In this document: positions 8,467-17,079 of the stretch, one piece after another
Position numbering within the stretch: position 1 is the first letter of the stretch
Layout of the letters: the number at the start of each line of letters is the position of its first letter
Assembly (NCBI RefSeq): GCF_019991125.1
Contig: NZ_JAGENB010000007.1
Location: 1-64,000, forward strand
DNA: 64,000 nucleotides
Direction: 5' to 3'
DNA from: Phyllobacterium calauticae
GTDB taxonomy: Bacteria > Pseudomonadota > Alphaproteobacteria > Rhizobiales > Rhizobiaceae
Position numbers and translations under genes: made by a program
Notes under the pieces: model-generated
Told to the model about the DNA's origin: nothing
What the model saw: the letters and a program-made list of their open reading frames with translations, nothing else
Database searches by the model: none

Positions 8467-9777
8467 ATGCTTGATCAAGCTGACAGAAACCTGCTCGTCG
8501 ACATCCGCAATGTTTCCCGGTCCTTCAAGAAAGGCAGCGGCAACGATGTCATGGTGCTCGACGATGTCGACCTGAACATCAGGGAGGGCGAGATCGTCGG
8601 ACTGCTCGGCCGCTCCGGCTCGGGAAAGTCGACGCTGCTGCGGATCATCGCCGGCCTGATCGCGCCGTCCTCCGGCGAAGCAAAGTGCCGCGGTTCCGTC
8701 ATCCAGGGCCCGCCCCTCGGCATTTCCATGGTGTTCCAGTCCTTTGCGCTTTTTCCCTGGCTGACAGTCCTGCAGAACGTGGAGCTTGGTCTTGAAGCGC
8801 AGGATGTCGACAGGGCGGAACGGCGCAAGCGGGCGCTCGCGGCAATCGATCTCATCGGTCTGGACGGGTTCGAAAACGCCTATCCCAAGGAACTGTCCGG
8901 CGGCATGCGCCAGCGCGTCGGTTTTGCCCGGGCACTGGTGGTGCATCCCGACCTGCTGCTGATGGACGAACCCTTCTCGGCCCTTGATGTCCTCACCGCG
9001 GAGACCCTGCGCACCGACATGATCGATCTGTGGATCGAAGGGCGCCTGCCGATAAAATCGGTGCTGATTGTCACCCACAACATCGAAGAAGCAGTGCTGA
9101 TGTGTGACCGCATCCTGATTTTCTCGTCCAATCCCGGCCGGGTCGCGCAGGAACTCAAGGTCGATCTTCCCCATCCGCGCAATCGCCTCGATCCGGTCTT
9201 CCGGCAGCTGGTCGACAATATCTATGCCCGCATGACCCAGCGTACCGAGCCTCGCCTGCCATCCGTGGAAGGTATTCCGGGTACGGGAATGGGCATGATT
9301 TTGAACCCGGTTTCGACCAATATCCTGGCTGGCCTGATGGAGTCTCTGGCGGGCGAACCGTATAATGGGCGCGCCGACCTGCCTGTTCTTGCCGGTACGC
9401 TGCAGATGGAGGCCGACGAGCTGTTTCATCTCGGCGAAGCCCTGCAACTCCTGCGTTTTGCCCATTTGAACGAGGGCGACCTCGTCCTGACCGACGCCGG
9501 CATGCGGTTCGCCCATCTCGATACCGATGCCCGCAAGAAGGTTTTCGCGGAACACCTCGTCACCTATGTTCCGCTCATCGGCCTTATCAGACGCGTGCTT
9601 GACGAGCGGCCGACGCATACGGCTCCAGCAGCCCGTTTCCGCAACGAGCTGGAAGACTTCATGAGCGAAGACTATGCGGATGAGACACTGAAGACCGTGG
9701 TGTCCTGGGCGCGCTATGCCGAGCTGTTTGCCTATGACGAGCAGGCCGAGCTTTTCAGCCTGGAAAACCCTCAGTAA
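8467..9777 (+). CDS. ABC importer ATPase with AAA-associated C-terminal domain
   Basis: A 436-residue cytoplasmic ATPase, the partner of the preceding duplicated permease. Visible motifs are Walker A GRSGSGKST near residue 54, Q-loop FQSFALFPW near 95, signature LSGGMRQRV near 143 and Walker B LLMDEPFSALD near 163. The first 260 residues are a nitrate/taurine-type ABC domain. The next ~150 residues match the AAA-associated C-terminal domain found on this ATPase subclass, which probably senses substrate or nitrogen status. AAGGA precedes the start by 8 bases. The two genes form an operon ending here. Confidence 0.92.
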   Translation: MLDQADRNLLVDIRNVSRSFKKGSGNDVMVLDDVDLNIREGEIVGLLGRSGSGKSTLLRIIAGLIAPSSGEAKCRGSVIQGPPLGISMVFQSFALFPWLTVLQNVELGLEAQDVDRAERRKRALAAIDLIGLDGFENAYPKELSGGMRQRVGFARALVVHPDLLLMDEPFSALDVLTAETLRTDMIDLWIEGRLPIKSVLIVTHNIEEAVLMCDRILIFSSNPGRVAQELKVDLPHPRNRLDPVFRQLVDNIYARMTQRTEPRLPSVEGIPGTGMGMILNPVSTNILAGLMESLAGEPYNGRADLPVLAGTLQMEADELFHLGEALQLLRFAHLNEGDLVLTDAGMRFAHLDTDARKKVFAEHLVTYVPLIGLIRRVLDERPTHTAPAARFRNELEDFMSEDYADETLKTVVSWARYAELFAYDEQAELFSLENPQ

Positions 9778-9802
9778 GGGCTGAGCCGCAGAAGATCGGC
9801 AT

Positions 9803-10087
9803 TTATGGGAGTTGGGGCCGATTTGGCGGCGAACCGGCTTTTGCACGCTTCAAGATCAGTATGGCAATGAACCCGCACGCCACGACGCCGAGCAAAATCG
9901 CACTCGGTGCTTCAATGCCAAACAGGGACGCAACACCAAAAAGCAGCAAGAGTCCCAGCAACGCCAGACCGGCGGTCCGCTCGGCCCGCCATTGATACCG
10001 GCAAGCGCCCCAGAGCACCGCCATGCCGACGGCAAGCGCCAGCACACCGATAATCATTGAGCTCAAGACTTCCGAAAACTCTGCCAC
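9803..10087 (-). CDS. Small membrane protein, unknown function
   Basis: A 94-residue protein starting at GTG (10085-10087), with AGGATC placed well upstream. It has three hydrophobic segments at about residues 8-28, 38-58 and 60-80, and a basic, Pro-rich tail (KRAKAGSPPNRPQLP). No family recognised. The 274 bases separating it from uppP probably contain promoters for both divergent genes. The hydrophobic pattern and ribosome site support a real gene. Confidence 0.6.
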   Translation of the reverse strand: MAEFSEVLSSMIIGVLALAVGMAVLWGACRYQWRAERTAGLALLGLLLLFGVASLFGIEAPSAILLGVVACGFIAILILKRAKAGSPPNRPQLP

Positions 10088-10361
10088 TGTGATCCTGCCG
10101 ATTGTCGATGATGCGCTTTAAATTTCACGCGCTTCTAGTGCTTTATACTACATTACAAGTTGCGGCTTATTAAAGTCGCATCCGCGTCAATTGCGTGGCG
10201 GACAGTACCAGGCAACCGTGACATTTGGCGCTGCTGTTTTCTGTTGTTTCAGCGGCTCCAGATGCGCGTGGCGTCTACACTTGCAGCGCATTTGCATGTA
10301 GCCTCCGCAGCGATCGAAGCAATCGATCGACATCCATCACCCAGATCGAGGGAAACACTTT

Positions 10362-11222
10362 ATGAGTGGCGTATGCACGCAAGGGGTAGATACCGGCTTT
10401 GTGGCTTTGGGCACCGCCAAGGTCGCCGTGCTGGGCGTGGTTCAGGGCATTACAGAATTGCTGCCGATATCATCCACCGCGCATATGCGGCTGGTTCCGG
10501 CACTTCTCGGCTGGCAGGATCCCGGATCGGCTTTTTCGGCGGCGATGCAGCTGGCCGCGTTGACGGCGGTCATCTGCTATTTCCGGCGCGATATCTACGC
10601 CATAACCGGCGGATCGCTCAGCGCGATCAGGACGGGCGACTGGATGTCGCCCAAGCTGCGCATGGCTATCGGCATCGTGCTCGGCACCGTACCGATCGTC
10701 ATCGCTGGCCTGCTTCTGGCGCCGGTTCTCAATGCCTGCGACAGTCCGTTGCGCACCTTGCCGGTCATCGGTTTTTCCTGCCTCGTCATGGGTGTTCTGC
10801 TCGCGGTTGCCGAATGGGTATGCCAGCATAAACGTCCAGCGGACAGCATGCGGCTGCGCGATGCGCTTATCGTAGGCGTCGCACAGGTTGGTGCCCTGAT
10901 CCCCGGCGTTTCACGCTCCGGATCGACCCTGACGGCGGCCCTGTTTCGCGATTTTACGCGGCAGGACGCCGCGCGCTTTTCCTTTCTGCTCGGCATTCCG
11001 GCTATCGCGCTGGCGGGCCTGCATGAACTTGTTGTCCTCGCCCGCGCTCATCTTCCCTTTGAAGGCTGGATGATCCTGCTCGTCGGACTTGTCGTCGGAT
11101 CGCTGTCATCCTTCGCAGCCCTGTGGGGCTTGATGCGCATTCTGGAGCGCTTTTCAACGCTGCCCTTCATCTGCTACCGGATTCTGCTCGGCCTGGCGAT
11201 CCTCTGGATCTCATACGCCTGA
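10362..11222 (+). CDS. uppP: Undecaprenyl-diphosphate phosphatase
   Basis: A 286-residue polytopic membrane protein of the UppP/BacA family. It dephosphorylates undecaprenyl diphosphate to recycle the lipid carrier for peptidoglycan and polysaccharide synthesis. Both signature regions are present: the glutamate-rich motif in GVVQGITELLPISSTAH (residues about 27-43) and PGVSRSGST (about 182-190). About eight hydrophobic segments are seen, and the length is close to the family norm of about 270. The first 20 residues are a non-conserved extension, so an internal start is possible, although AGGGAAA sits before the chosen ATG. Members of this family can confer bacitracin resistance when abundant. 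Confidence 0.95.
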   Translation: MSGVCTQGVDTGFVALGTAKVAVLGVVQGITELLPISSTAHMRLVPALLGWQDPGSAFSAAMQLAALTAVICYFRRDIYAITGGSLSAIRTGDWMSPKLRMAIGIVLGTVPIVIAGLLLAPVLNACDSPLRTLPVIGFSCLVMGVLLAVAEWVCQHKRPADSMRLRDALIVGVAQVGALIPGVSRSGSTLTAALFRDFTRQDAARFSFLLGIPAIALAGLHELVVLARAHLPFEGWMILLVGLVVGSLSSFAALWGLMRILERFSTLPFICYRILLGLAILWISYA

Positions 11223-11251
11223 CAGATCTTCGGTGAAAGACCGGGAAGACA

Positions 11252-11284
11252 GGCGACAAACAGGGCGCTGTCCTGTTTGTCGCC
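11252..11284. terminator. Bidirectional terminator hairpin
   Basis: A perfect 13-bp stem (GGCGACAAACAGG / CCTGTTTGTCGCC) with a 7-base loop lies between the stops of the convergent uppP and DUF2076 genes. No extended T-run follows on either side. Confidence 0.75.
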
Positions 11285-11291
11285 CGGTGCG

Positions 11292-11999
11292 TCACGCTAC
11301 ATTGTCGTCGTCGGTATCGCTGTCCTGTGCATCGTCATAGGCGTCGTCGAGACGGTCCATTTCGGCGTAATCGTTCTGCGTGCCGGTATTTTTGTCGTCG
11401 TTGTAGTAGTTGTTGACGACCGTCTCGCCGGCTTGCGGCACAGTGCCGGTTCCGCCGCCCGAGCCGCCAAACAACGAATTGCCGCCCATCATGTTCTTGA
11501 TCCCTTCGAACATGAGCGCGCCGCCGGCAACACCGGCTGCCGTGGTCAACGCACCTTGCAGAAAGCCGCCGCCTTGGGCCTGCGGCGGGGCTGCCCAGCG
11601 CCCGGCCTGAGGTGGCTGTCCCTGCGCTGCATATGCGTCCTGGGGTGCTGCCCCGCCACCGCCCCACGGTCCGCTGAACCGGCCGGGAGAAGGCTGGGAT
11701 GGCTGCGCACTCTGGGAACTGCCGAAGATCGAACCCAGCAAGCCGCCCGACTGTTGTTGCGGGGGCGGCGCATTCTGCAAATCCTTCACCTGCGCTTCCA
11801 GGGCCTGGATGCGCTCGTGACATGCGTTCAGGCCATGTTCCTGGACGATGACGGCCTGAGCCAGGAGATAGGGGGCCGAAGGCTGGCTTTTAATCTGGTC
11901 CAGAATGAAGCGCTCGGCTTCGGGGTCCCGGGGCGTATCGGCCGCCTGCCTTGTACGGTCAAAGAGCCCACTGAGAAGTTTCTGTTCATCGGCATTCAT
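11292..11999 (-). CDS. DUF2076 domain protein
   Basis: A 235-residue protein of the DUF2076 family. The N-terminal ~80 residues are a charged helical region with the family start NADEQKLLSGLFDR and a predicted coiled coil (HERIQALEAQVKDLQ). A Gln/Pro/Gly-rich linker follows. Near residues 145-170 there is a Gly/Ala-rich hydrophobic hairpin (GGGFLQGALTTAAGVAGGALMFEGIKNMMGG). The acidic tail is rich in Asp. The ATG at 11999 is chosen over a GTG two codons upstream because an ideal Shine-Dalgarno lies 6 bases before the ATG but only 0-2 bases before the GTG. Function unknown; the family is often described as periplasmic ligand-binding. Confidence 0.9.
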   Translation of the reverse strand: MNADEQKLLSGLFDRTRQAADTPRDPEAERFILDQIKSQPSAPYLLAQAVIVQEHGLNACHERIQALEAQVKDLQNAPPPQQQSGGLLGSIFGSSQSAQPSQPSPGRFSGPWGGGGAAPQDAYAAQGQPPQAGRWAAPPQAQGGGFLQGALTTAAGVAGGALMFEGIKNMMGGNSLFGGSGGGTGTVPQAGETVVNNYYNDDKNTGTQNDYAEMDRLDDAYDDAQDSDTDDDNVA

Positions 12000-12005
12000 T
12001 TTCAC

Positions 12006-12013
12006 TCACCTCC
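12006..12013 (-). promoter_or_regulatory. Consensus Shine-Dalgarno deciding the DUF2076 start
   Basis: GGAGGTGA on the minus strand is an essentially full anti-16S match with 6-base spacing to the ATG at 11999. It is the strongest ribosome site I noticed here and implies high translation. Confidence 0.8.
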
Positions 12014-12183
12014 TTTTAGGGGAAGCATGATCTCGATCCAGATTCATGGCATTTAGATGGCCTTAACAAAATGTAATTTTGCAGCCATAGCGGCCTTCCC
12101 GCCAATGTTTTTAGCCGCATAAATGGCTGCGGACGCCGGAAATGCCGAAACACTCCCGGTCACGCCACCCGGCGTTTCGTCCC

Positions 12184-13740
12184 CTAGAACGAGTTCACAA
12201 TCTGGCCGGTCTGCATCCGCGCGATCATCGTATGGGCGTGATAGTGCATCGCGCATTTTATCGCATAGATCTGCATCACCACCGGCGAGCGGCGGCGCTT
12301 CAACATGGCCCATATCCGCCGGCGGTAGGTGCGGCGCAATTCCTTGTCGGGGACCTGGCGCATCAGGCGCAGAAAGATGCCGACGGCTTCGAGCATCCAT
12401 TCCGCATTGAGCTTTGCAAACTGCAAGGGATGGCGGCGCAAATGACGCAGCCGCGTCTGTTCCGGTTCGATGCGTTCATCCAGATAAAGCGCATCGAGCC
12501 GGTCGAAATAGGCTTGGGGATTGTGAAGATCCTGCATGACCGCGAGATAGCCGTCGCGCAGTGCCTCGCGGCTGAGGTTGAGCGGAATGACATTGGTGCC
12601 AAAGGGCTGCTGATCCTCGGGGTCAAGCCGCCCCTCCTTGAGCAACCGCGTATAGAGCGGGGTCTTCGGTATGGCCGCCAGCATGCCAACCATGGCGTTG
12701 ACGATCCGCGCTTCCTTGATAAAGGCACGCTGCGCGTCGAAAATCGAGGCATCGTCGCTGTCGAAACCGAGGATCATACCGCACCACACTTCCATGCCTG
12801 AGCGCTGGATGGTGTGCACCTTTTCCAGCATGGTGCCGCCCTTGCGCAGATTCTGCAGCTTTTTCGTCTCCCGCAGTGCTGCCTCGTTCGGGGTTTCAAT
12901 GCCGATGAAGACCACGCGAATGTTGGTATCGACCATCAATTGCATCAGTTCCGGATCATCCGCCAGATCAATGGAGGCTTCGGTCACGAAGGTCATGGGA
13001 TAATTGTGCGCGACCTGCCACGCGATGACCTCGCGCAAAACCTCCTTTATCGCCTTCTTGTTGCCGATGAGGTTGTCATCGACAATGAAGGCCGTGTCCA
13101 TGCCTGTCGCCAGCAATGCCTCCACTTCGGCCAGAATCTGCTGACCCGTCTTGATGCGGGGCTTGCGGCCAAAGACAACGATGATATCGCAGAACTCGCA
13201 GGTAAAGGGACAGCCCCGGGAGAACTGGATGCTTCCCACCGCATAATCGTCCATTTTCAGGAGATCAAAGCGCGGCACCGGAACCGTGCTCATATCTGTC
13301 TTGTCAGCCTGCTCATACCGGCGTGAATGACGGTGTTCAGCCCATTCGGTCAGAAATTGCGGCCAGGTTTCTTCGGCTTCACCAATGAACGCCACATCAG
13401 CGAGATCGGCGAAATAGTTCTCCTGAACGGTGATCCATGGGCCTCCGACCACGACAAAACAGCCCCGTCGCTTCAATTCCGTGATGATCTCCTTCATGCG
13501 GAAGCGCTGCACGATCATACCGGTAACCCCGACAATGTCAGCGCTGGCACACAGATCATAGTCGATGTCTTCCACGTTCTCATCGATGAGCGTGACCGTG
13601 TGTTCGGCAGGGGTCAGGGCCGCCAGCAAAGGCAGGCAGGCCACAGGAAGGTTGGCTTTTGCGTCGAATATGGGCAGGGCATGTTCCAGCCCCCAGTAAG
13701 AAGCTTCAAAACGCGGATTAATCAGCACGATATGGGGCAT
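12184..13740 (-). CDS. B12-binding domain radical SAM protein
   Basis: A 518-residue enzyme. The N-terminal ~130 residues have a cobalamin-binding-like Rossmann fold (IVLINPRFEASYWG, ADIVGVTGM, FVVVGGPW). The radical SAM motif CPFTCEFC (about C177, C181, C184) starts a TIM-barrel domain with a VDDNLIGNKKAIKE loop. A C-terminal ~130-residue helical domain resembles DUF4070. Related enzymes methylate or rearrange unactivated carbons, and the hopanoid methylases belong to the same broad class. The N-terminus AMPHIVLINPRF lacks the usual B12 DxHxxG motif, so cobalamin use is uncertain. The ATG at 13740 has AAGGG 8 bases upstream. The gene is monocistronic and its substrate unknown. Confidence 0.88.
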   Translation of the reverse strand: MPHIVLINPRFEASYWGLEHALPIFDAKANLPVACLPLLAALTPAEHTVTLIDENVEDIDYDLCASADIVGVTGMIVQRFRMKEIITELKRRGCFVVVGGPWITVQENYFADLADVAFIGEAEETWPQFLTEWAEHRHSRRYEQADKTDMSTVPVPRFDLLKMDDYAVGSIQFSRGCPFTCEFCDIIVVFGRKPRIKTGQQILAEVEALLATGMDTAFIVDDNLIGNKKAIKEVLREVIAWQVAHNYPMTFVTEASIDLADDPELMQLMVDTNIRVVFIGIETPNEAALRETKKLQNLRKGGTMLEKVHTIQRSGMEVWCGMILGFDSDDASIFDAQRAFIKEARIVNAMVGMLAAIPKTPLYTRLLKEGRLDPEDQQPFGTNVIPLNLSREALRDGYLAVMQDLHNPQAYFDRLDALYLDERIEPEQTRLRHLRRHPLQFAKLNAEWMLEAVGIFLRLMRQVPDKELRRTYRRRIWAMLKRRRSPVVMQIYAIKCAMHYHAHTMIARMQTGQIVNSF

Positions 13741-13951
13741 TGCAGTCACCCTTTTTGTTTGCTGTTAAAATGCTATATGTCTGTCCCGTTCCCGCTTGCG
13801 AATGGCATGCCTGTCCTTGAGGCTGATCCCTGCGACGTCATCGCCTTGAGAAAAAACCTGTTCCCGTCTGTATACTCCCCAATATTGGCCAATGATATCT
13901 CCAACTATCGGCCAAAATATGATGCGGCGAATAGTAAATTCATTGGCGGGC

Positions 13952-14902
13952 TCAGCTCCGGACACCGCTCCTCTGGCGCGTGAACCAGCGGATGCTGCCG
14001 GCAACCGCAAAGGCAAGCAGCGGCCATGCGGCCCAGAACGTCCCGCTCCAGGTGATAAGGTTGATGCCGAGGAGGACGAACCCGACCATCGCCAGCGTGG
14101 CGACGAACCGGTCAAGGCGGGTGGTCCGCACCCACAGACCGAAAGCAAGAGCAGCAAAGGCCAGGAGAGGCCACGCAGCCCAGAAATAGCCACTCCATGT
14201 GAGAAAATTGATCGCGGCAATCCCGGCGGCGATGGTTGCCAGCACACCGAACCGCGCTCTCCTGAACGGCAAAGGCTCCGGGTGTGCTTGCGTTTGGGTT
14301 CGCCGTAAATGGTCATGATACGGCGGCTGCCCGGATTGCAGGGAAGGCCTCTGCGGACCAGATCCTCTGTCTTCTCCGATACGCACGGCATAGCTGGCTA
14401 TACCGCCTTCAATGTTCTTGAGCGAAAGCTCGCCGAGATAGTCAAACCCGACGGTCAGCTTGTTGCGGACCTGATCGAAAACCGTGCTTGAAATCACGAT
14501 GCCGCCGGGAGGGGCAGAGGCCTGCAACCGCGCGGCGACATTCACCCCGTCGCCATAGATATCGTCGCCTTCGGCAATGACATCCCCGAGATTGATGCCG
14601 ATGCGGAAAAGCATGCGGGCATCGTTCAAACGTTTGGCGTTATAACCGGCAAGCTCGTTCTGCACATCGATCGCCGCGCGCACCGCCTCGACGACGCTGG
14701 AAAACTCGGCAATGAGCCCATCGCCCCATGTGTTGATGACCCGGCCGGCATGCGCCTCGATCAAACGTCTCATCGCATCGCGGTACTGGTTGAGCGTATC
14801 GAGCGTCCGCTCTTCGTCCACCTGCATGAGACGGGTGTAGTCCTGAACATCCGCAGAGAAAATCGTGGTGAGCTTGCGACGCGTTTCAGACATGGTCTTC
14901 AT
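13952..14902 (-). CDS. Class III adenylate/guanylate cyclase with duplicated membrane tail
   Basis: A 316-residue protein. Residues 1-180 form a class III nucleotide cyclase domain: TIFSADVQDYTRLM carries the first metal Asp, INTWGDGLIAEF holds the second Asp in the WGDG turn, and GDDIYGDGVNVAARLQ matches the family nucleotide-binding helix. A linker follows. Then come two near-identical two-helix units, INFLTWSGYFWAAWPLLAF and INLITWSGTFWAAWPLLAF, giving about four transmembrane segments at the C-terminus. Having the catalytic domain ahead of the membrane part is the reverse of the commoner layout. The start at 14902 follows AGGA; a second ATG lies three codons later. Probably makes cAMP at the membrane. 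Confidence 0.88.
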   Translation of the reverse strand: MKTMSETRRKLTTIFSADVQDYTRLMQVDEERTLDTLNQYRDAMRRLIEAHAGRVINTWGDGLIAEFSSVVEAVRAAIDVQNELAGYNAKRLNDARMLFRIGINLGDVIAEGDDIYGDGVNVAARLQASAPPGGIVISSTVFDQVRNKLTVGFDYLGELSLKNIEGGIASYAVRIGEDRGSGPQRPSLQSGQPPYHDHLRRTQTQAHPEPLPFRRARFGVLATIAAGIAAINFLTWSGYFWAAWPLLAFAALAFGLWVRTTRLDRFVATLAMVGFVLLGINLITWSGTFWAAWPLLAFAVAGSIRWFTRQRSGVRS

Positions 14903-15042
14903 TTTCCCGGTTCCTGGCTCTGGCAAGAAATCCATCCGACGTCGGCGGAGAATATAGCGTGTCGCTGAATGTGGGAAGCACCTGCCGGGGCAGGAGAACA
15001 AATATCGAGACCTGCCGTTCGGGCAGCGCTTCGCAATGGGCT

Positions 15043-15071
15043 TGACATAGTATTTTTATTACTAGTATATA
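15043..15071 (+). promoter_or_regulatory. Near-consensus sigma-70 promoter of padR, possibly leaderless
   Basis: TTGACA (15043-15048), a 17-base spacer and TATATA (15066-15071) make a strong promoter. Transcription would start around 15078-15080, coinciding with the ATG at 15079, so the mRNA may have no 5' leader. No Shine-Dalgarno sequence is visible. Confidence 0.65.
15049..15064. promoter_or_regulatory. Candidate PadR operator inside the promoter spacer
   Basis: TAGTA-N6-TACTA is an inverted repeat located between the -35 and -10 elements. A bound PadR dimer would block RNA polymerase, suggesting autoregulation of the padR-monooxygenase operon. Confidence 0.5.
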
Positions 15072-15078
15072 TATGACT

Positions 15079-15705
15079 ATGAAAGCAATCAAACGCTCCC
15101 CGATCGCCCTCGCAATCCTCGCCATGCTGTATGAGGCACCCATGCATCCCTACCGCATGCAACAGCTCATCAAGGAACGCGGCAAGGATGAGGTCATCAA
15201 TGTCACCCAGCGCGCCAGTCTCTATCAGACTGTCAACCGGCTGGAACGGGAGGGTTTGATTGCTTCGCAGGGCGTCTCCCGCGACGAGAACCGGCCCGAA
15301 CGCACCGTCTACGAGCTCAGCCCGGCCGGGCGTGCAATCATGCTGCAATGGATGCGGGAAATCCTTTCCACGCCATCACAGGAATTCCCGGATTTTCCCG
15401 CGGCGATCTCGTTTCTGCCGCTCCTGACGCCCGACGATGCCCGGCAGCACCTCGAACAGCGCGCCGTCGCGCTGCAGGCGGAAATCGACCGGATCGAACA
15501 GAATTTGCGCCACGCAAGCGCGATGCCGGTGCCCCGTCTCTTTCTCCTGGAAATGGATTATCTGAGCGCAACCTATGGCACGCAGCTTGCGTGGGTACGC
15601 GCCGTCACCGCCGACCTTCAGTCCGGCAAACTGACCTGGAGCGAAGCCTGGCTTCGCCAGATTGCAATGGAACTTTCCCAGCCCAGCGAACACACGTCTT
15701 CCTAG
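15079..15705 (+). CDS. PadR family transcriptional regulator
   Basis: A 208-residue regulator. The N-terminal ~85 residues form a PadR winged helix (SPIALAILAMLYEAPMHPYRMQQLIKERGK...ASLYQTVNRLEREGLI...ERTVYELSPAGR). The C-terminal half is an alpha-helical PadR_C-like dimerisation/ligand region. An ATG two codons upstream (15073) lies ahead of the predicted transcription start, so I chose 15079. PadR proteins usually repress detoxification or efflux genes and respond to aromatic ligands. The FAD monooxygenase 15 bases downstream is the obvious target and may modify the inducer. Confidence 0.9.
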   Translation: MKAIKRSPIALAILAMLYEAPMHPYRMQQLIKERGKDEVINVTQRASLYQTVNRLEREGLIASQGVSRDENRPERTVYELSPAGRAIMLQWMREILSTPSQEFPDFPAAISFLPLLTPDDARQHLEQRAVALQAEIDRIEQNLRHASAMPVPRLFLLEMDYLSATYGTQLAWVRAVTADLQSGKLTWSEAWLRQIAMELSQPSEHTSS

Positions 15706-15720
15706 CGAAAGGCCAAGACC

Positions 15721-17079
15721 ATGAAAACGAATACCTTGCAGGTGATCATCATCGGCGCGGGGACCGGAGGACTTTGCCTTGCGCATGGTCTCAAGCGGGC
15801 CGGCATCGGTGTCCGGGTGTACGAACGCGACCGCACGCGGCGCGATGGCCTGTATGGCTATCGCGTCGGCATCAGCCCTGCGGGAAGCCAGGCGCTCAAA
15901 ACCTGCCTGCCGTCGCCGCTCTTTGATCTCTTTGTTGCCACCTGCGCACGGGCACCGCGCCATTTCAACATGCTGACGGAAAACATGTCCGAGCTGATAT
16001 CCATGCCGGTACCCGGCAGCGATGATCCGGTCGACAGCGAAAAATCGGTCAGCCGCATGACGCTGCGCCAAGTCCTGCTCACCGGGCTCGAGGACTGTGT
16101 CGTGTTCGACAAGACATTCTCAAGCTACCGGAATAATGAAGACGGCACGGTTACCGTCGTCTTCGATGACGGTTCAACGGATACGGGCGATGTGCTGGTC
16201 GGTGCCGACGGCGCCAACTCGCGCGTTCGCCAGCAACGCCTGCCCGAGGCGCGAATGGAGGATACGGGCATCGTCTCCATCGGCGGCAAGGTCGCGCTCA
16301 CACCCGAAACCAGAGCGCTTCTTCCCGACAAGGTTTTTCACGGCATATCGATGATCATGGCACCGAAGGGCTACGGCGCCATTCTTCACGTCATGGAGTT
16401 CAAATGGGACAATGACGGCGTGAAGCACGGGGTCGGCGGCAATGATGCCGACCTGATTGCCGAATGGCCCGGACTGCTTTTCGACAACACCCGCGATTAC
16501 ATCATGTGGGGTGTCTGGGGCGCGCGCAAGAACCTGCCGGAGGATCCCGTGTCCCTCCCCGGCCCCGACCTTGCCAGGATCGCCGCGAAGATGACCCGGA
16601 ACTGGCATCCCGATCTGCGCCGCCTGATTGCGCTTTCCGATCCAACCACCATCTTTCGCGTCAATATCCGCACGTCGGTGCCGGTTTCCCCGTGGCAGTC
16701 ATCGAACGTGACGCTGCTCGGCGATGCCATACACACGATGACGCCCGGACGCGGCGTCGGTGCCAATACCGCGCTGCGGGATGCAGCCCTGTTGTGCAGG
16801 CGGCTCACCGAGGTACGCGACGGCGACAGGCCGCTGGTGGAAGCCCTGCACGCCTACGAAGCCGAAATGCTGGAATACAGCGCGCGGGCAGTGCTCGAGT
16901 CACGCAAGCAGATGGACGCAAACGGCCTCAGCCACAGGCCCGTGCTCGGTCGCATCCAGCTGGCGGTCATGCGCGGCGCACTGCGCATCATCAATGCAGT
17001 CCCGGCCCTCAAGCGCCGCATGGCGGACTCCGAAACCCGCCTGCGCAAAATCGACCGCACGCATGAGTTTACGGCCTAG
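15721..17079 (+). CDS. FAD-dependent aromatic-type monooxygenase
   Basis: A 452-residue flavoprotein of the UbiH/PHBH class. The N-terminal dinucleotide fold is QVIIIGAGTGGLCLAHGLKRAGIGVRVYERD. The DG motif appears as DVLVGADGANSRVRQQRLPE, and the GD motif binding the FAD ribityl chain as VTLLGDAIHTMTPGRGVGANTALRDAALL near residue 335. It likely hydroxylates an aromatic or polyketide-like compound using NAD(P)H and oxygen. It shares an operon with padR, which suggests inducible detoxification or catabolism of a xenobiotic. Its stop codon overlaps the stop of the convergent DUF2161 gene. Confidence 0.9.
   Translation: MKTNTLQVIIIGAGTGGLCLAHGLKRAGIGVRVYERDRTRRDGLYGYRVGISPAGSQALKTCLPSPLFDLFVATCARAPRHFNMLTENMSELISMPVPGSDDPVDSEKSVSRMTLRQVLLTGLEDCVVFDKTFSSYRNNEDGTVTVVFDDGSTDTGDVLVGADGANSRVRQQRLPEARMEDTGIVSIGGKVALTPETRALLPDKVFHGISMIMAPKGYGAILHVMEFKWDNDGVKHGVGGNDADLIAEWPGLLFDNTRDYIMWGVWGARKNLPEDPVSLPGPDLARIAAKMTRNWHPDLRRLIALSDPTTIFRVNIRTSVPVSPWQSSNVTLLGDAIHTMTPGRGVGANTALRDAALLCRRLTEVRDGDRPLVEALHAYEAEMLEYSARAVLESRKQMDANGLSHRPVLGRIQLAVMRGALRIINAVPALKRRMADSETRLRKIDRTHEFTA

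Noticed and set aside
12113-12132. CCGCA/TGCGG hairpin after the radical SAM gene
   Set aside because: The stem is short and lacks a T-run in the transcribed direction; too weak to call a terminator.
12053-12400. Minus-strand open frame overlapping the end of the radical SAM gene
   Set aside because: No family pattern, no ribosome site, and it overlaps a well-supported gene in another frame.
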